Source: Pseudogymnoascus destructans (lineage: Eukaryota; Ascomycota; Leotiomycetes; Thelebolales; Thelebolaceae). From it: DNA of 64,000 nt. Of this stretch, positions 53,870 through 64,000 are shown one piece after another. Below the pieces are notes generated by a model. It was not told the DNA's origin. It saw only the letters and a program-made list of their open reading frames with translations, and ran no database searches. The DNA is taken from NCBI RefSeq assembly GCF_001641265.1, contig NW_020167521.1, positions 496,001-560,000 on the forward strand, read 5' to 3'. Made by a program: the position numbers and the translations under genes. Within the stretch, counting starts at the first letter, position 1; each line of letters starts with the position of its first letter.

Positions 53870-55039
53870 TTGGGTCGGAACATATTTTTAAAGCAAAAAC
53901 AAATTAAAAAATTGTTAATAATAATACGAGATAACTTAGAGTTACTTGGTATTTCAAAGGATAGATATTTATTTTACGGCCTGCGAGGGAACGCCAATAT
54001 GATGGTGAGACACGGAGGGTGGCGGGGTGGGTGAAAACAAGGGGGTTGAGAAGGGTATATATTCCGATACAATTAGACATGGCATAGTTCATGCGACAGT
54101 GCCAGGCAGTGCAGGATGACGGGAATTAGTTGAGAGAAGCGAAGATTCAGTTGAAGATGAAATGTTTTTTGGTGAACGAAGAGAACCGGAGGTTGATTTG
54201 CACGAGGAAGAGAGCTGTATGCGAAGATAAAAAACTAGAGCTGAGACAGTTTGAACGGCAGGCGCGGAAAAGTGTGAAAGCCGAGTCGGAGTGTCAAAAA
54301 GAGCTATCTTGGGTTCCAATCTTGAAGCTGTGCACAGCACCGTATGGCTTGGGTGAAAAGACTTGCCCTAGAGGGTCCTGCATCCAGCTATCTGCGGGCG
54401 TTGGCTGCAGATAGAGCGGGGCGCGAAGCGGTCTACACAATAATGGGAACGACGACGGCGGTGATGAAGTGGATGATGTATATGGAAGTGTCGTGGAATG
54501 GGATGCATGGAAATGAAAGTGACACTCTGACGACTTGTCGGTTGAGCCTCCATCAAAGAGGCGATAAAAGAAGCGTTTCGTTGTAGGCATTGCGGTTGGT
54601 ACATGTCGGATGTTGAGTATCATTGCAATAGTCTAGACCATGGTATTGGGGGGGGGGTGCGGCAGAGCACATTTGGTACCAGTCATGGTATGGGTATTAT
54701 AATGTTTGATATCGGATTGTTGACGAAGACAAAACAGGAATGGTGGAGGGTTATTTAGAGGCACACTCAGGGGCATATCAAGGGGAGAGACAAGGAGCGA
54801 GTAAGTAGGAAGGGAGCGAAGGGGATTGGGATTGGGAAATCGGTGTAGTAGGGGAGTTAAGGGGTGAAGGGGGGATAAAGGGGGCGACGGTTAAGTGGCA
54901 GGGGGGTTTATAGGAATTGAATTGAATTGGCGTTTCAATCTGATGATGATAGCGACTCATCTATCGACTGCAATGAGCCCGATGTGATCGCACGATTAGG
55001 CCTGGTTTACGGTCTTTTGGCAGTAGCATTTCACGCCCC
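53870..55039. other. Region without recognisable genes
   Basis: Frames at 54089-54620 on both strands overlap one another and show no domain. The plus-strand frame 54130-54414 is Lys/Glu/Arg-rich but unsupported. G-rich tracts occur near 54640 and 54840-54910. Confidence 0.35.
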
Positions 55040-55360
55040 ATGGGGTTTGGGTTTTCAGACTTAGAAATTTTGCAATTTCGCACTTCCTATGTCAGGCCCC
55101 AAGACAAGATTTCTTCATGGGCTCAGGAGCATGGAGGCAAGCTGAACACCATATTGATAGGTTTGGATGCTACGTTTAAGCAAGCAAAAGGTAAATTCTT
55201 AGAACAATTAGAGGGCCATCTCAAGGTATCTATGACCAAGCTGTACACTCCGGAGCAGATTTTGAAAAGGGAAAAGGAGGTTGACTGCCAACTCTCACAG
55301 AATATGGGGGATCAACTGAGTCTAAAAATCCGGAAGATTAGCATCAATATCGAGGGATAG
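55040..55360 (+). CDS. Hypothetical 106-aa ORF
   Basis: The frame begins MGFGFSDLEILQFRTSY and includes a plausible amphipathic helix (ATFKQAKGKFLEQLEGHL) and a charged end. No known family, signal peptide or membrane segment was recognised. It lies in a pseudogene- and repeat-rich tract, so it may be a remnant or chance frame. Confidence 0.3.
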   Translation: MGFGFSDLEILQFRTSYVRPQDKISSWAQEHGGKLNTILIGLDATFKQAKGKFLEQLEGHLKVSMTKLYTPEQILKREKEVDCQLSQNMGDQLSLKIRKISINIEG

Positions 55361-57300
55361 ATTATGATAGGTAAAGCTGAAATGGCCAATATCTGTCTCG
55401 GTGTAGCTAATTAATTATGTGGACGCTATGAGGCAGATCGAGCGAACCCCTTACCCTCGCTCGGCGTGTTTAGACTGCGTCATAAGGAATAACGACCATT
55501 CCACTCGCCATGGTGCCACTTTCTGAACTTCATTGTTTGTAAGAATTACATGTACACCTTGCAACGACTCAGCCACGACCCTGGCTATGCATCCATCCAC
55601 AGCCACCAACACTGATGCGCCAATATGTACCTCTCTAGAGCAGGACGTAAAGTGATGCCTCCCTCACGCAGTTATTCCGCATCTGTCGCCATGGACTCTC
55701 ATCTATACGAGACTCTTAACGATGTCGCTAGTACCGCAGGCGAGAAGGATGGCGACAGAGTGCTCATTGATGGAGAGGCAAAGGAGGGAAAGGTAACAGG
55801 AGTAGAACTCGTTTATCGCCGGGGCAGTGCCTTCCTTGGCGTCTGGTGGTTTTTTACTTTCTTAATGCTGCGCGCGACTAGGCAAAACGTCGTTCGATGA
55901 GGATCGTGGCAAGGTCGAGGATGCACTAGGGTTAAAGCGGTTGTTATGACGATGTCCCCAGAAGTGCCTCAGTTGCGATGTTAGGCTTGACTGTTTCCAT
56001 GAGGGTCTTGAGCGACTTGTCGGCGGTGCTGGTCCTATGGCCTGTTCTTAGTATATGCTTCGGATATCTGTGCTCCATTTCTGGTTACTCCTAAGCCGAT
56101 CCCAAGGGAGGCCTAACCCCTTATCAATCCTTACTAACTACGGACAGCTAGTTAGGAGCACTCTAGGAGTTGGCAGTCGTTAGACTAGCGCGAGATATGA
56201 TAAGGGGACTGACACTTGATAGCCGTCATAGGATTAGGCGTTGCGAGTGGCGATAATTAGGCTCTACTCCGTATGACTGAATCATTAGCATGGGGGTCCC
56301 CATGGGCAATAGTGGTGATAGTGACATTCTGTAACTTCATCCTTAGTGGTCATATCTTGCGTCGTTACCACACTTTCAACGTATGGTCAACTAACCACGA
56401 ACTAGCATCCCGCTCCCTCAACTTCCTCCCACATCTCCTCGCCGCATGCCGCATGCCGCATCCCGCATCGCATCCCGCATGCCGCATCCCGCATCCCATA
56501 ATATATCTCAGCCCATCAGGTAGTATAATAACCCATTATGTATACTACAATATAAGGCGAAAGCCGCAGTGCACTATAACTTTACGGCTGATTCATTGAA
56601 TCGCCAATAAATCTGCCGAGATGCTTGGGTGTAGTAGATCTGCCGCGATCTCCCTCACCGGCGATGCGCGACGACGCCAGACCCATAATTAATTCTCAAT
56701 GGGAGACTCTCACGATCCAAAAACCAGCCCTAAACGATCTCGGATGGGTCCAACGGTTTTTTCAATGCTTATCCCAGCGGCAGTCCAACACTGCCTTTCA
56801 AAATTACTGCGCCGTTAGCAGCCTTGCCGTCTCCCGTCGCCATTCCTGTCGCTTTAACCACTATCCCTGTCGTGACAGTGCTCAGCCGTCGAACCTCGTC
56901 CCTTTTCCCTTTTCGCATCCTGTAAAAACCCCGCCGTCACAATAGTTGCAGATTATTACACCTGATTGATTAGATACTTTCACAAGACAGTTGATTGGGT
57001 TGTTTCGGAGATCTTGAGTGATACGTACAATCAGGAACAACACTACTTCCATTCTGATGTCATTTTTGTGGACAGAAAATGTGGCGCCTTGCCACACATT
57101 TCTCAAAAAATTTCACATATTCCATAATAGAAATAATCATTAAACACTAGACATCAAAATGGGGTTCATGAGCGGAAAGTCAAACACAGACGCCATAGAG
57201 AGGTACGATGGCAATGCAAATGCTATGCTGACAACAGCGGCGAGAAGGGTCTCAGGGCCGACAATGAGCCCACAACCCAACGCCGACAACAGCAGGCGAC
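55361..57300. other. Repeat-poor region with only weak ORFs
   Basis: Frames at 55625-55900, 56273-56599 and 56625-56945 show no recognisable domains. A short GCCGCATCCC-type tandem repeat lies at about 56444-56497. Confidence 0.35.
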
Positions 57301-57324
57301 GAGTCTACTGAGCCTGTCACTAAA

Positions 57325-58150
57325 AAGCACATGAAAACATACATGGGACTTTCTGGCCGAAAACTCAACATTGCAATCTCCGTCGTTGCGACAAATGGAT
57401 TTCTGCTTTTCAAATTCGACCAAGGTGTAATGGGTGGGATCATTACGGACCGGTCTTCAACGTTTATTTCCTAACGACAAAAGATAATTCTACGGTACAA
57501 GGCATCACGACTGGAATTTACGAGATCGGCTGCCTTCTTGGCGCTATCTTCATTCTCATTTTCGGCGAGTGGCTTGGCCGTAGCCGAGCCTGTATCACAG
57601 GTGGATGGGTTATGATTCTCGGGGTCATCATCTAGGTGGCCTCGTTTACTGGACATATGCCCTTTCTGCAATTCATGGTTGGACGAACGATTACCGGTGT
57701 CGGAACGGCATCAACACATCAACTATTCCCACATATCAGGCCGAATGCTCCAATCATCGAACCGTGGTCTCTTGATCTGTATCGAGGGGCGCTACGATCG
57801 CGTTCGGAACTATCATTGCTTATTGGATCAACTACGGTTCTCAGTTCTCCGATAACGAGAGTGTTCACTAGAGATGGCCCATCGCTTTCCAGATTGTATT
57901 TGGTCTCTTCCTCTCTGTTGTCATAGTGTTCCTTCCAGAATCTCCTAGATGGCTTCTCAGCCGTGAGAGATACGAGGAGGGCGAAAGTGTGCTCGCCTCC
58001 CTCCATGGCAAGGACACTCATCACCCCGAGGTCCAGGCGCAGAAGGCTGTCATCCTCGACTCGATCCGCGCAGCTGGCAAGGGCGTGAGCTTCCCCAGTC
58101 TGTTCACTGGCGGCAAAACACAGCATATGCGTCCATTGTGTCACCGATGA
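57325..58150 (+). pseudogene. Sugar transporter (MFS hexose porter) N-terminal half, broken
   Basis: Plus-strand segments in order: NIAISVVATNGFLLFKFDQG and MGGIIT (helix 1 and the GYD-like start), then EIGCLLGAIF with FGEWLGRSRA (a variant of the GRR loop-2 motif). FLQFMVGRTITGVG follows, then TSTIPTYQAECS, IAYWINYGSQF and VVIVFLPESPRWLLS (the PESPRWL sugar-porter signature). The pieces lie in at least two frames, with stops such as TAG after ILGVII. The gene lacks its second half and is joined at about 58150 to a metacaspase relic. Confidence 0.85.
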
Positions 58151-58154
58151 ACCC

Positions 58155-58800
58155 CCGGGCTCGTCTAACAGTTCTTTTTGACTGTTGCCATAGTGGTTCT
58201 GCGATCGAACTTCCCTTTGTCTATCGACCGAATTCGGCAGGACAGGTTAACTTCGTCGACAACGTAAAGCAGGGTATTAGCCTTGCTGCATCGGCTTTTA
58301 ATCTCCTGTGCTAAAAAGATCCAAGGTGCCCAGGCCCTCTTTGGAGGAGCACAATCTTTCTTTGCTTCTCTGCACCATCAAGGTGGTGGAGGTCCCACCA
58401 ACTAGAATGGCCTGGGCGAGGAAACCTTTGTCGAGGATTGAAAGAATGAGGGGAAGGATATTTGGATGTTTAGTGGATGCGCTGATAATCAGACGTCGGC
58501 CGATACAAGCATTGCGGGGGCTGCAACAGGTTCGTTAACGTGTGGTCGGATCATCGAGTCTGTTAAGGAAGCGCCCGCCTGCCGTGCTAGTGCTGTGGCG
58601 ACTAGAGAACCCGAATCAGAGCTATGTTGAGGTAAGTCCTGTTTTCTTAAAACAACACTAGCCCTTTACAAGTAGATGTCGTCTGACGACTTTATAGATC
58701 CTTCAAAATACCCGACAACTCTTGGCACAGAAATATCAACAGATCCCTCATTTATCTGTAGGCGGAGAATATGACCTACGCCAAAGAGTCTCTGTACTAT
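58155..58800 (+). pseudogene. Metacaspase C-terminal half, broken
   Basis: On the plus strand LTVLFDCCHSGSAIELPF carries the metacaspase catalytic Cys motif D-x-C-H-S-G. It continues VNFVDNVKQGISLAASA, then IQGAQALFGGAQSFF, EGKDIWMFSGCADNQTSADT and SIAGAATG, and ends with LAQKYQQIPHLSVGGEYDL near 58730-58790, the usual C-terminus. Stops and frame changes occur (TAA after FNLLC, TAG after GGPTN). The catalytic His half is absent. Metacaspases are Ca2+-dependent Lys/Arg-specific cysteine proteases, but this copy cannot encode one. Confidence 0.85.
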
Positions 58801-58912
58801 ACATCAATTTTATTTTACTAGGACAGTGAACTAATTGTGGCTAGTTTTGAAACATCTTCTTTTAAGTAGAGACGAACAGATTCAGGGTTGGTTTTATATC
58901 CGCGATGTTTTG

Positions 58913-58975
58913 AAGACTTAGAGGTGTAGGCATATGCTTTATTTTATAAAGCATAGGCCTACACCTCTAAGTCTT
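58913..58975. repeat. Near-perfect 30-bp hairpin with 3-nt loop
   Basis: Arms 58913-58942 and 58946-58975 are reverse complements with a single mismatch, separated by TTT. The arms start AAGACTTAGAGGTGTAGGC. It lies just downstream of the metacaspase relic and 76 bp before the aldehyde dehydrogenase stop codon. Confidence 0.9.
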
Positions 58976-59050
58976 GTCCATACACATCACTCCTACATCC
59001 TCAGGCCAGCTACAGCCAGCCCCAGCTAACGCTGCGCGTTATGCACACCC

Positions 59051-60823
59051 CTAATCCTTCCACGTCACAGTCTTGGTAAGCAGAAACTCCTCCAGCCCCT
59101 GCGCCGCATTGAACCTGCCCCATCCGCTATTCCTCACGCCCCCATGCGGCAACACCGGCTCATCATGCACCGTCATGCTATTAATATGCACAGTATACAC
59201 CCACCCACTCACTCACACCTCCCCAAGGACAATACTCACCCCGATTCCAGCTTCTTCGCAAGCTTAAACCCCCTCCTCAAGTCCTCAGTGAACACAGCAG
59301 CCGAAAGCCCATAGCCCCCACTGTTCGCGACCTCCACCGCCTCCTCGTCAGACGACACCACTCTGCACGCCGCGAGCGACGCGAACAATTCCTCTAGCCA
59401 GAGGGGATCCTCGTCACCTGCGCCGCCGACGACGACAGGTGCGAGGCGTATGCTCGATGCCTTTTCGTCCGATTCGGCGGCGTCGACGGAGCCGTGGATG
59501 AGGTGCGCGCCGGCGGCGAGGGAGGACGTGACAAGGGCTTGGACGCGTGCTTTTGAGGCCGCGGAGACGAGGGTGGGGGCGTCAGATGGCGGGGCGGAGG
59601 AGAGCGCTGATTTGAGGGCTGCGAGGAACGCGGGGGCGATGGCGGAGTGGAGGATTATGCGGTCGGTGGACATGCAGATTTGACCGGACTGTAAGTGGTG
59701 GTGGTTAGCAATAGTTTCACTTGATTAGTTAACCGGGAGGCGGGGGTTGTTACGTTTAAGAAGGCCCCTGCGATGACGGATTGCACGGCGATGTCGAGGT
59801 TAGCATCTTCGCATACAATGGCGCTGTTCTTCCCGCCTAGCTCCATCAGGCAGGGCTTTAGCTGCATCCCCGCTTCCTTTGCGATGCGACGCCCGACCGA
59901 GATGCTGCCTGTGAAGTTGATCTTGCGTACAGCAGGATGCGCAATCATAGCGTTGACGACAGCGGGCGCGTCGGCAGGGCGGCAGGAGACGATGTTCAGG
60001 CAGCCGGCAGGGAGGCCCGCATCGGCGAATGCGCATCCAATGGCCCAGTAGCAGCGCGGGGAGAGGTGGGACGATTTCAGCACTGTGGTGTTACCGCCGG
60101 CGAGGGCGGTGGCGGCGGAGCGGATGCCAAAGACGTAGGGCGCGTTCCTGGAGACGGGGGGGAAAGCATAGGATCGATAGCGAGCAGCGGTGTTGGGGGG
60201 CGTCAAACGCGGGAAAGGAAGCGGGGATCTAACTAACCAAGGAACTATCCCGAGGATGACACCCATGGGCTCCTTATACCGATGGCGCTCTGGCCCTCCT
60301 CTTCCACAGTGGGCACGCTGCCGCAGACGGAGGTAATGCGACCTGCGACGTCGCGGAGCATCTTGATAGCGAGGGGCACGACGAAGAACTGCGAGGCGCC
60401 CACGTCGGCACCCATCTCCGTCCGCATGATTTCGGCATTGGCCTCGGTGCGCTCCTCGAGGAGGTCGGCTGCGCGGAGGAGGATGTCGCGCCGCGCGGTG
60501 GGCTTAGTCGCTGACCAGGCGGGGAAGGCGGCAGATGCGGCGTCGACGGCGCGCAGGGCGTCGGAGGGGGTGGCGGAGGTGCTGGTCCAGAAGGTGGTGT
60601 TGGTGTAGGGGCTTATTACGTCGAAGGTTGAGGGGCCGGTCTCCTCGATGCCGTTGATCCAGGAGGGGACGGCGATTTGCGAAGGTGCATCGCCGTTAGT
60701 GTCATTTGATGCCATCTCGGTACCGTTTTGTAGCATGGCGTCGGTTTCGTTCTCACAGGTATCTCCCAAGTATTGTGTTTTGGCATCCTTTGATGCCAAG
60801 TTGCCATCAAGGTCCACTTTCAA
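59051..60823 (-). pseudogene. NAD(P)+-dependent aldehyde dehydrogenase, probably inactive
   Basis: Exons at 60823-60238, 60147-59754, 59688-59240 and a last exon ending at 59051 follow the ALDH fold, with introns of 90 and 65 bp. Motifs are WNAPYVFGIR (at the first splice), FTGSISVGRRI, LMELGGKN (general-base Glu), SGQICMS (catalytic Cys), GYGLSAAVF and VHINSMTVHDE. The relation is closest to vanillin/salicylaldehyde-type dehydrogenases, which oxidise aromatic aldehydes. Two defects are visible: a one-base frameshift near 60270-60275 between GQSAI and YKEPMG, and no AG acceptor before the last exon (TATACT precedes VHIN). A pogo element starts 57 bp upstream of the ATG. Sequencing error could explain the frameshift but not both. 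Confidence 0.75.
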
Positions 60824-60879
60824 AACAATAGTGCACTATGGTACACAAGACTACGTGTAACGTCTCCGCAGCTGTCATA

Positions 60880-62770
60880 CAGTATTATCTCGTTAAGTCG
60901 ATACACGATTAGTCGGTTTTCTAGATAACTCGATAACTTTCTTGGGATCCTTCCATTCGTCATACAAATCACAATACACACAATATTAAGTCCCTTTTCC
61001 GATTATGGACTTAAACTAATTACTAGACTACTTTTAGAATACCTTCAAAATGCCTTCGAAAAAGCTCTATTCTATGACTCTCGAACAGCGAAAAGCCCTC
61101 CGAACCTAGCATCGATCTCACCATCCGAAACCTACACAAAAGGCCACTATACAGTGGTTCCTTAAGCAATACAATCATTGACTTAAGCCAATCTACAGTC
61201 TTAGAATCCCTTAGCTCTCGATTTTCAGACCTTGATGATACTCCTAATACTCTGGAAACAAACAGCTCTAAAGCTTAGCGTCGCTACGCTATTGCCTAGC
61301 CTGAATTAGAAGCTGCTCTTTACCACTAGCAAAGGCTTATTAAAGAGCGTAGCGGCATTACAACTATAGAAATCTTATAATCAAAGGCGAAGATTATCTA
61401 GAATCAGCTACTATAATACCGTAGACTACCTATGCTAGAATTTAGCTACGGATGGATCGTAAAGTTTCGACAACAGCATAATATATTATATCGAACTCTA
61501 TATAGCAAAGCTAGATCTATTAGTGTCACTATAGAAGAACAAATGAAGGCTATACAAACTATTATAGGGGAGTTTTTAGAGGACAATATTTATAACATAG
61601 ATAAGACTAGGCTTTACTAGAGGATGAGCCCTTTAAAGGGCTTTATAACACGATTAATTCTAGGACAGAAGAAGGACAAAGCACGCATATTAGTAGCCAT
61701 TTGTGTTAATGCTACTAGAACAGATTGATTGACTTCCTCTTTGGTTTATTAGAAAGGCTAAAAAGCTTTAAGCTTTACTATACGTTAATATAGGGGCAAT
61801 AGGTAGGGTTTAGAGGTGGAATAAGAAGGCTTACATGAATCAATTTGTTATGGTAGATTAGCTAAATGCTTTCTATACTCATATTAGTACGCCATGTTCT
61901 ATACTGCTTATAATAGATAACTTCTCAGCCTATATTGCTACAGTAGAATCGACGCCTCCTCCTCTAAACATATGACTTATCTAGCTTCCTCCAAATGCGA
62001 CCAGTTGCTATCAACCTCTTAATCAAGGTATTATAGCCTCTTTAAAAAGCTATTATCGTTAGCAATGGCTCGAGTTCATGCTTAAATCTTTTAGCAACAA
62101 CCTAGATCTAATCAAAACAATAACAATACACTTTGCAATTCGCTAGCTTATTCGATCATGGCATCATGATGTTACAAATACAACTATTTACAATTGCTTT
62201 TGAAAAAACACGATTCTTTTATGTCTAATACAGCTTCCTATACACCCACTTCCTGTTCTAAATGACTTATATACTCAAGGACAACAAGCTGGTTATATAT
62301 TAGACGCTATAGACCTTTCAAACTTTTTGAATCTAGTAGAGGAGGGAATACAAGAGGTAGAGGGAATATAAGAGGTAGAGGGAGGCTTAGATGAGGACAC
62401 AATTCTACAGGAGGTGATGGCTCTATATATATACAGGTTTCTAATGCTTAAGATGATGATGATGAGGAGCCCTAGCGTCCTATGCTCACTACAAAGAACA
62501 CTGTACAAGCCCTCTAAGTTCTGATTAAGTTCTTAGAATCTGAGAATAGTGGCATCATGGATCTAGTATCATTTTTGCGCTCTTTAGAGCATGTAGAGAG
62601 GCAATTAGTAGCCAAACAGGCTAATGACTTAGTTTAAGGCACGTTAGATAGATGGATGGTTTAGCTAGGGGGCTACTTTAGGTCTACTTCAGATCACTTT
62701 CTAACTCAATATTACTATAATTGATATATTTATACATGACCAATTACATTGACTTAACGAGATAATACTG
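60880..62770 (+). mobile_element. RIP-decayed pogo-type transposon, 1,891 bp
   Basis: Inverted repeats of 20 bp, beginning CAGTATTATC, are at 60880-60899 and 62751-62770, with TA on both sides. Plus-strand transposase fragments are readable (MPSKKLYSMTLEQRKAL, PELEAALYH, FSYGWIVKFRQQHNI, NIDKTRLY). Many TAG stops fall where Gln or Trp is expected, consistent with CAG-to-TAG and TGG-to-TAG changes of the RIP kind. A Tc1/Fot1-like DDE core is not intact. Confidence 0.85.
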
Positions 62771-62867
62771 TAGTGTCATGTGAAAAAAAAAGGAGGTTCA
62801 AAGCTTAGGTGTACGTAGAGTGGTACTTGGTGGTAGGATTGGCCCTAAGACCAGTATAGGCCTTCGT

Positions 62868-63125
62868 TGTTACAATATCAAGTGCGCCTTGCAGCTCGAG
62901 TGGGGGTTCAGGGGTGTGGGGAGCTTTCCGGGGTTGGAGCGAAGTTTTCAGTTGTGGAGTGAATTCTCAGAACTAGTCTCGCTAAAGAGAATTCACTCCA
63001 CAACAACATAGCTGTATATAGATTGAGCCACTGCTAGAGTGCTCCTCTTCTCTTTCCTTTCTTCTCTAGATTGAGTTTAATTCATAATACCCAACTGGCG
63101 CCCTATGCCTTGGTGAACCATGACA
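62868..63125 (+). mobile_element. Solo LTR of Gypsy family A, TSD TTCGT
   Basis: 258 bp beginning TGTTACAATATC and ending ACCATGACA, flanked by TTCGT at 62863-62867 and 63126-63130. It matches the LTR at 38567-38819 except for a 5-nt insertion and a few substitutions, and keeps AGATTGAGTTT (63068-63078). No leader or primer site follows, confirming the LTR end assigned to the other copy. Confidence 0.92.
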
Positions 63126-63322
63126 TTCGTCCCCTATAAGCCATTTAGCAAGAATACTAGCAATTTTACATAACTTAACTTATATGGAGATTGGCTCAAC
63201 CCAGCCATGTGGCATGCTTCAAGGGGCCTTGTACCTGATTAAAATCAGGATTAAAATCAGTAGCCCCATGCCTCACATAGGTATGTATAATAAGGGTCGG
63301 ACTGGCGAGAACGGGTTCTATA

Positions 63323-64000
63323 TAGAGGTGTTGTTTAAAAGTTTTGTTAGTGGATCCAGAGATGGTAGGGGGTAAGGCAAGTATTAGGACATGGGTACGT
63401 GTAGGCTGCATTGAAATTCTTCCTATAGTATTTTGTATGTAGGAAATTCATACTCTTCTATAACTACAATGCATCACCTTACTTGCGATGAGCGGCTCTA
63501 GTGCTCTGTCCACTCTCTAACTCTAAATTAGGAGTTCTAGCAAATAGCAGAGAACCTAGGCTGTACAGAGCGGCATGCCTGCCATAGGCCTCTAACTCCA
63601 AAAAAGAGGTCGGGTAGGCTACTTATCCTATCTAACAATCAAGTTGACGAGGTTATTGAGTTTATAAGCTCTCCTTGTCAGAATAGGCATGTGCCATATA
63701 CGAAGGTTATAGAGCTTCTAGAAATTCCATGCTCGCGGCTTAACCTGGCTCTCTTAGTAAGAGAGTATAATAGAAGTGAGTATTCCCATCTATCTACTAC
63801 TATAAATACTAAAAAGATCTAGGGATTGCTATGCAAAAGCCAATTATTTCAGAGATAAATTGACGAAAGTGACTTAAGTGGGCCATTACCCATAGAAGCT
63901 AGATACGGAATGACTAGGACAGAATCCTTTAGACCGACGAGACGTGGGTGACGGGTGGGCGTCATATTCATACGTGGGTAACCCAGAAAGCAGGGGAAAC
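63323..64000 (+). mobile_element. Decayed Tc1-type transposon, cut by the window edge
   Basis: The end starting about 63323 (TAGAGGTGTTGTT) matches the inverted repeat of the element at 52245 with CG-to-TA changes. A plus-strand transposase beginning near 63471 (MHHLTCDERL) follows the intact copy through KKRSGRLLILS, VPYTKVIELL and, at the window edge, TWVTQKAGE in another frame. Numerous TAG stops show it is dead. Confidence 0.82.

Noticed and set aside
1..64000. tRNA, rRNA or other RNA genes
   Set aside because: No cloverleaf with paired arms or conserved A/B-box pair, and no rRNA core sequence, was recognised by eye; a covariance-model scan would be needed to exclude small ones.

Overview
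The window is nuclear DNA from a filamentous ascomycete (Pezizomycotina). The genes have short GT-AG introns of about 47-122 bp. Clear single-copy fungal genes are a plasma-membrane H+-ATPase (PMA1), a SREBP-type sterol regulator, the mitochondrial citrate/oxoglutarate carrier YHM2 and an ethanolamine kinase. Gypsy chromovirus retrotransposons and pogo/Fot1-type and Tc1-type DNA transposons lie between them, and the older copies carry RIP-like C-to-T decay.

Layout. 1-2646 (-): low-complexity Gly/Ala/Tyr-rich protein, running off the left edge. 3639-4919 (-): ethanolamine kinase. 5605-11610 (-): one large fungal membrane-anchored gene whose 3' third is broken, first by a 17-nt palindrome flanked by TA. 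12240-18640: transposon nest, with a decayed pogo element that received a 1.86-kb pogo copy and a solo LTR, followed by more LTR fragments. 19392-22188 (-): SREBP. 22820-23162: 9-bp minisatellite. 23885-26050 (+): dynamin pseudogene with a 332-bp internal inversion. 27126-30225 (-): PMA1. 30226-32927: satellite-rich intergenic DNA. 32928-34215 (-): YHM2. 35240-53690: second transposon nest. 53700-58800: hairpins, orphan ORFs, and pseudogenes of a sugar transporter and a metacaspase. 59051-60823 (-): damaged aldehyde dehydrogenase. 60880-64000: RIP-decayed pogo copy, a solo LTR and a decayed Tc1 copy running off the right edge.

The most informative structure is the 39-54 kb nest. A complete 6,999-bp Gypsy chromovirus (43851-50849, LTRs identical by eye, TSD CCTTG, intact 1165-aa Pol with chromodomain) sits inside the gag of an older Gypsy element. 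Both elements show a canonical -1 frameshift heptamer at the end of gag followed by a stem-loop. Elements here also carry a primer-binding site that is the reverse complement of a sequence in their own LTR, always 2 nt from the LTR end. Two divergent families show compensatory changes between the two sites, which argues for Tf1/sushi-type self-priming. The young element additionally has an antisense ORF with a cysteine pattern matching Zn(II)2Cys6 clusters.

Host genes on the left and centre are mostly on the minus strand and are not an operon-like cluster; I see no functional link among them beyond ordinary housekeeping. All calls come from reading the sequence and remembered family motifs; no database search was run.
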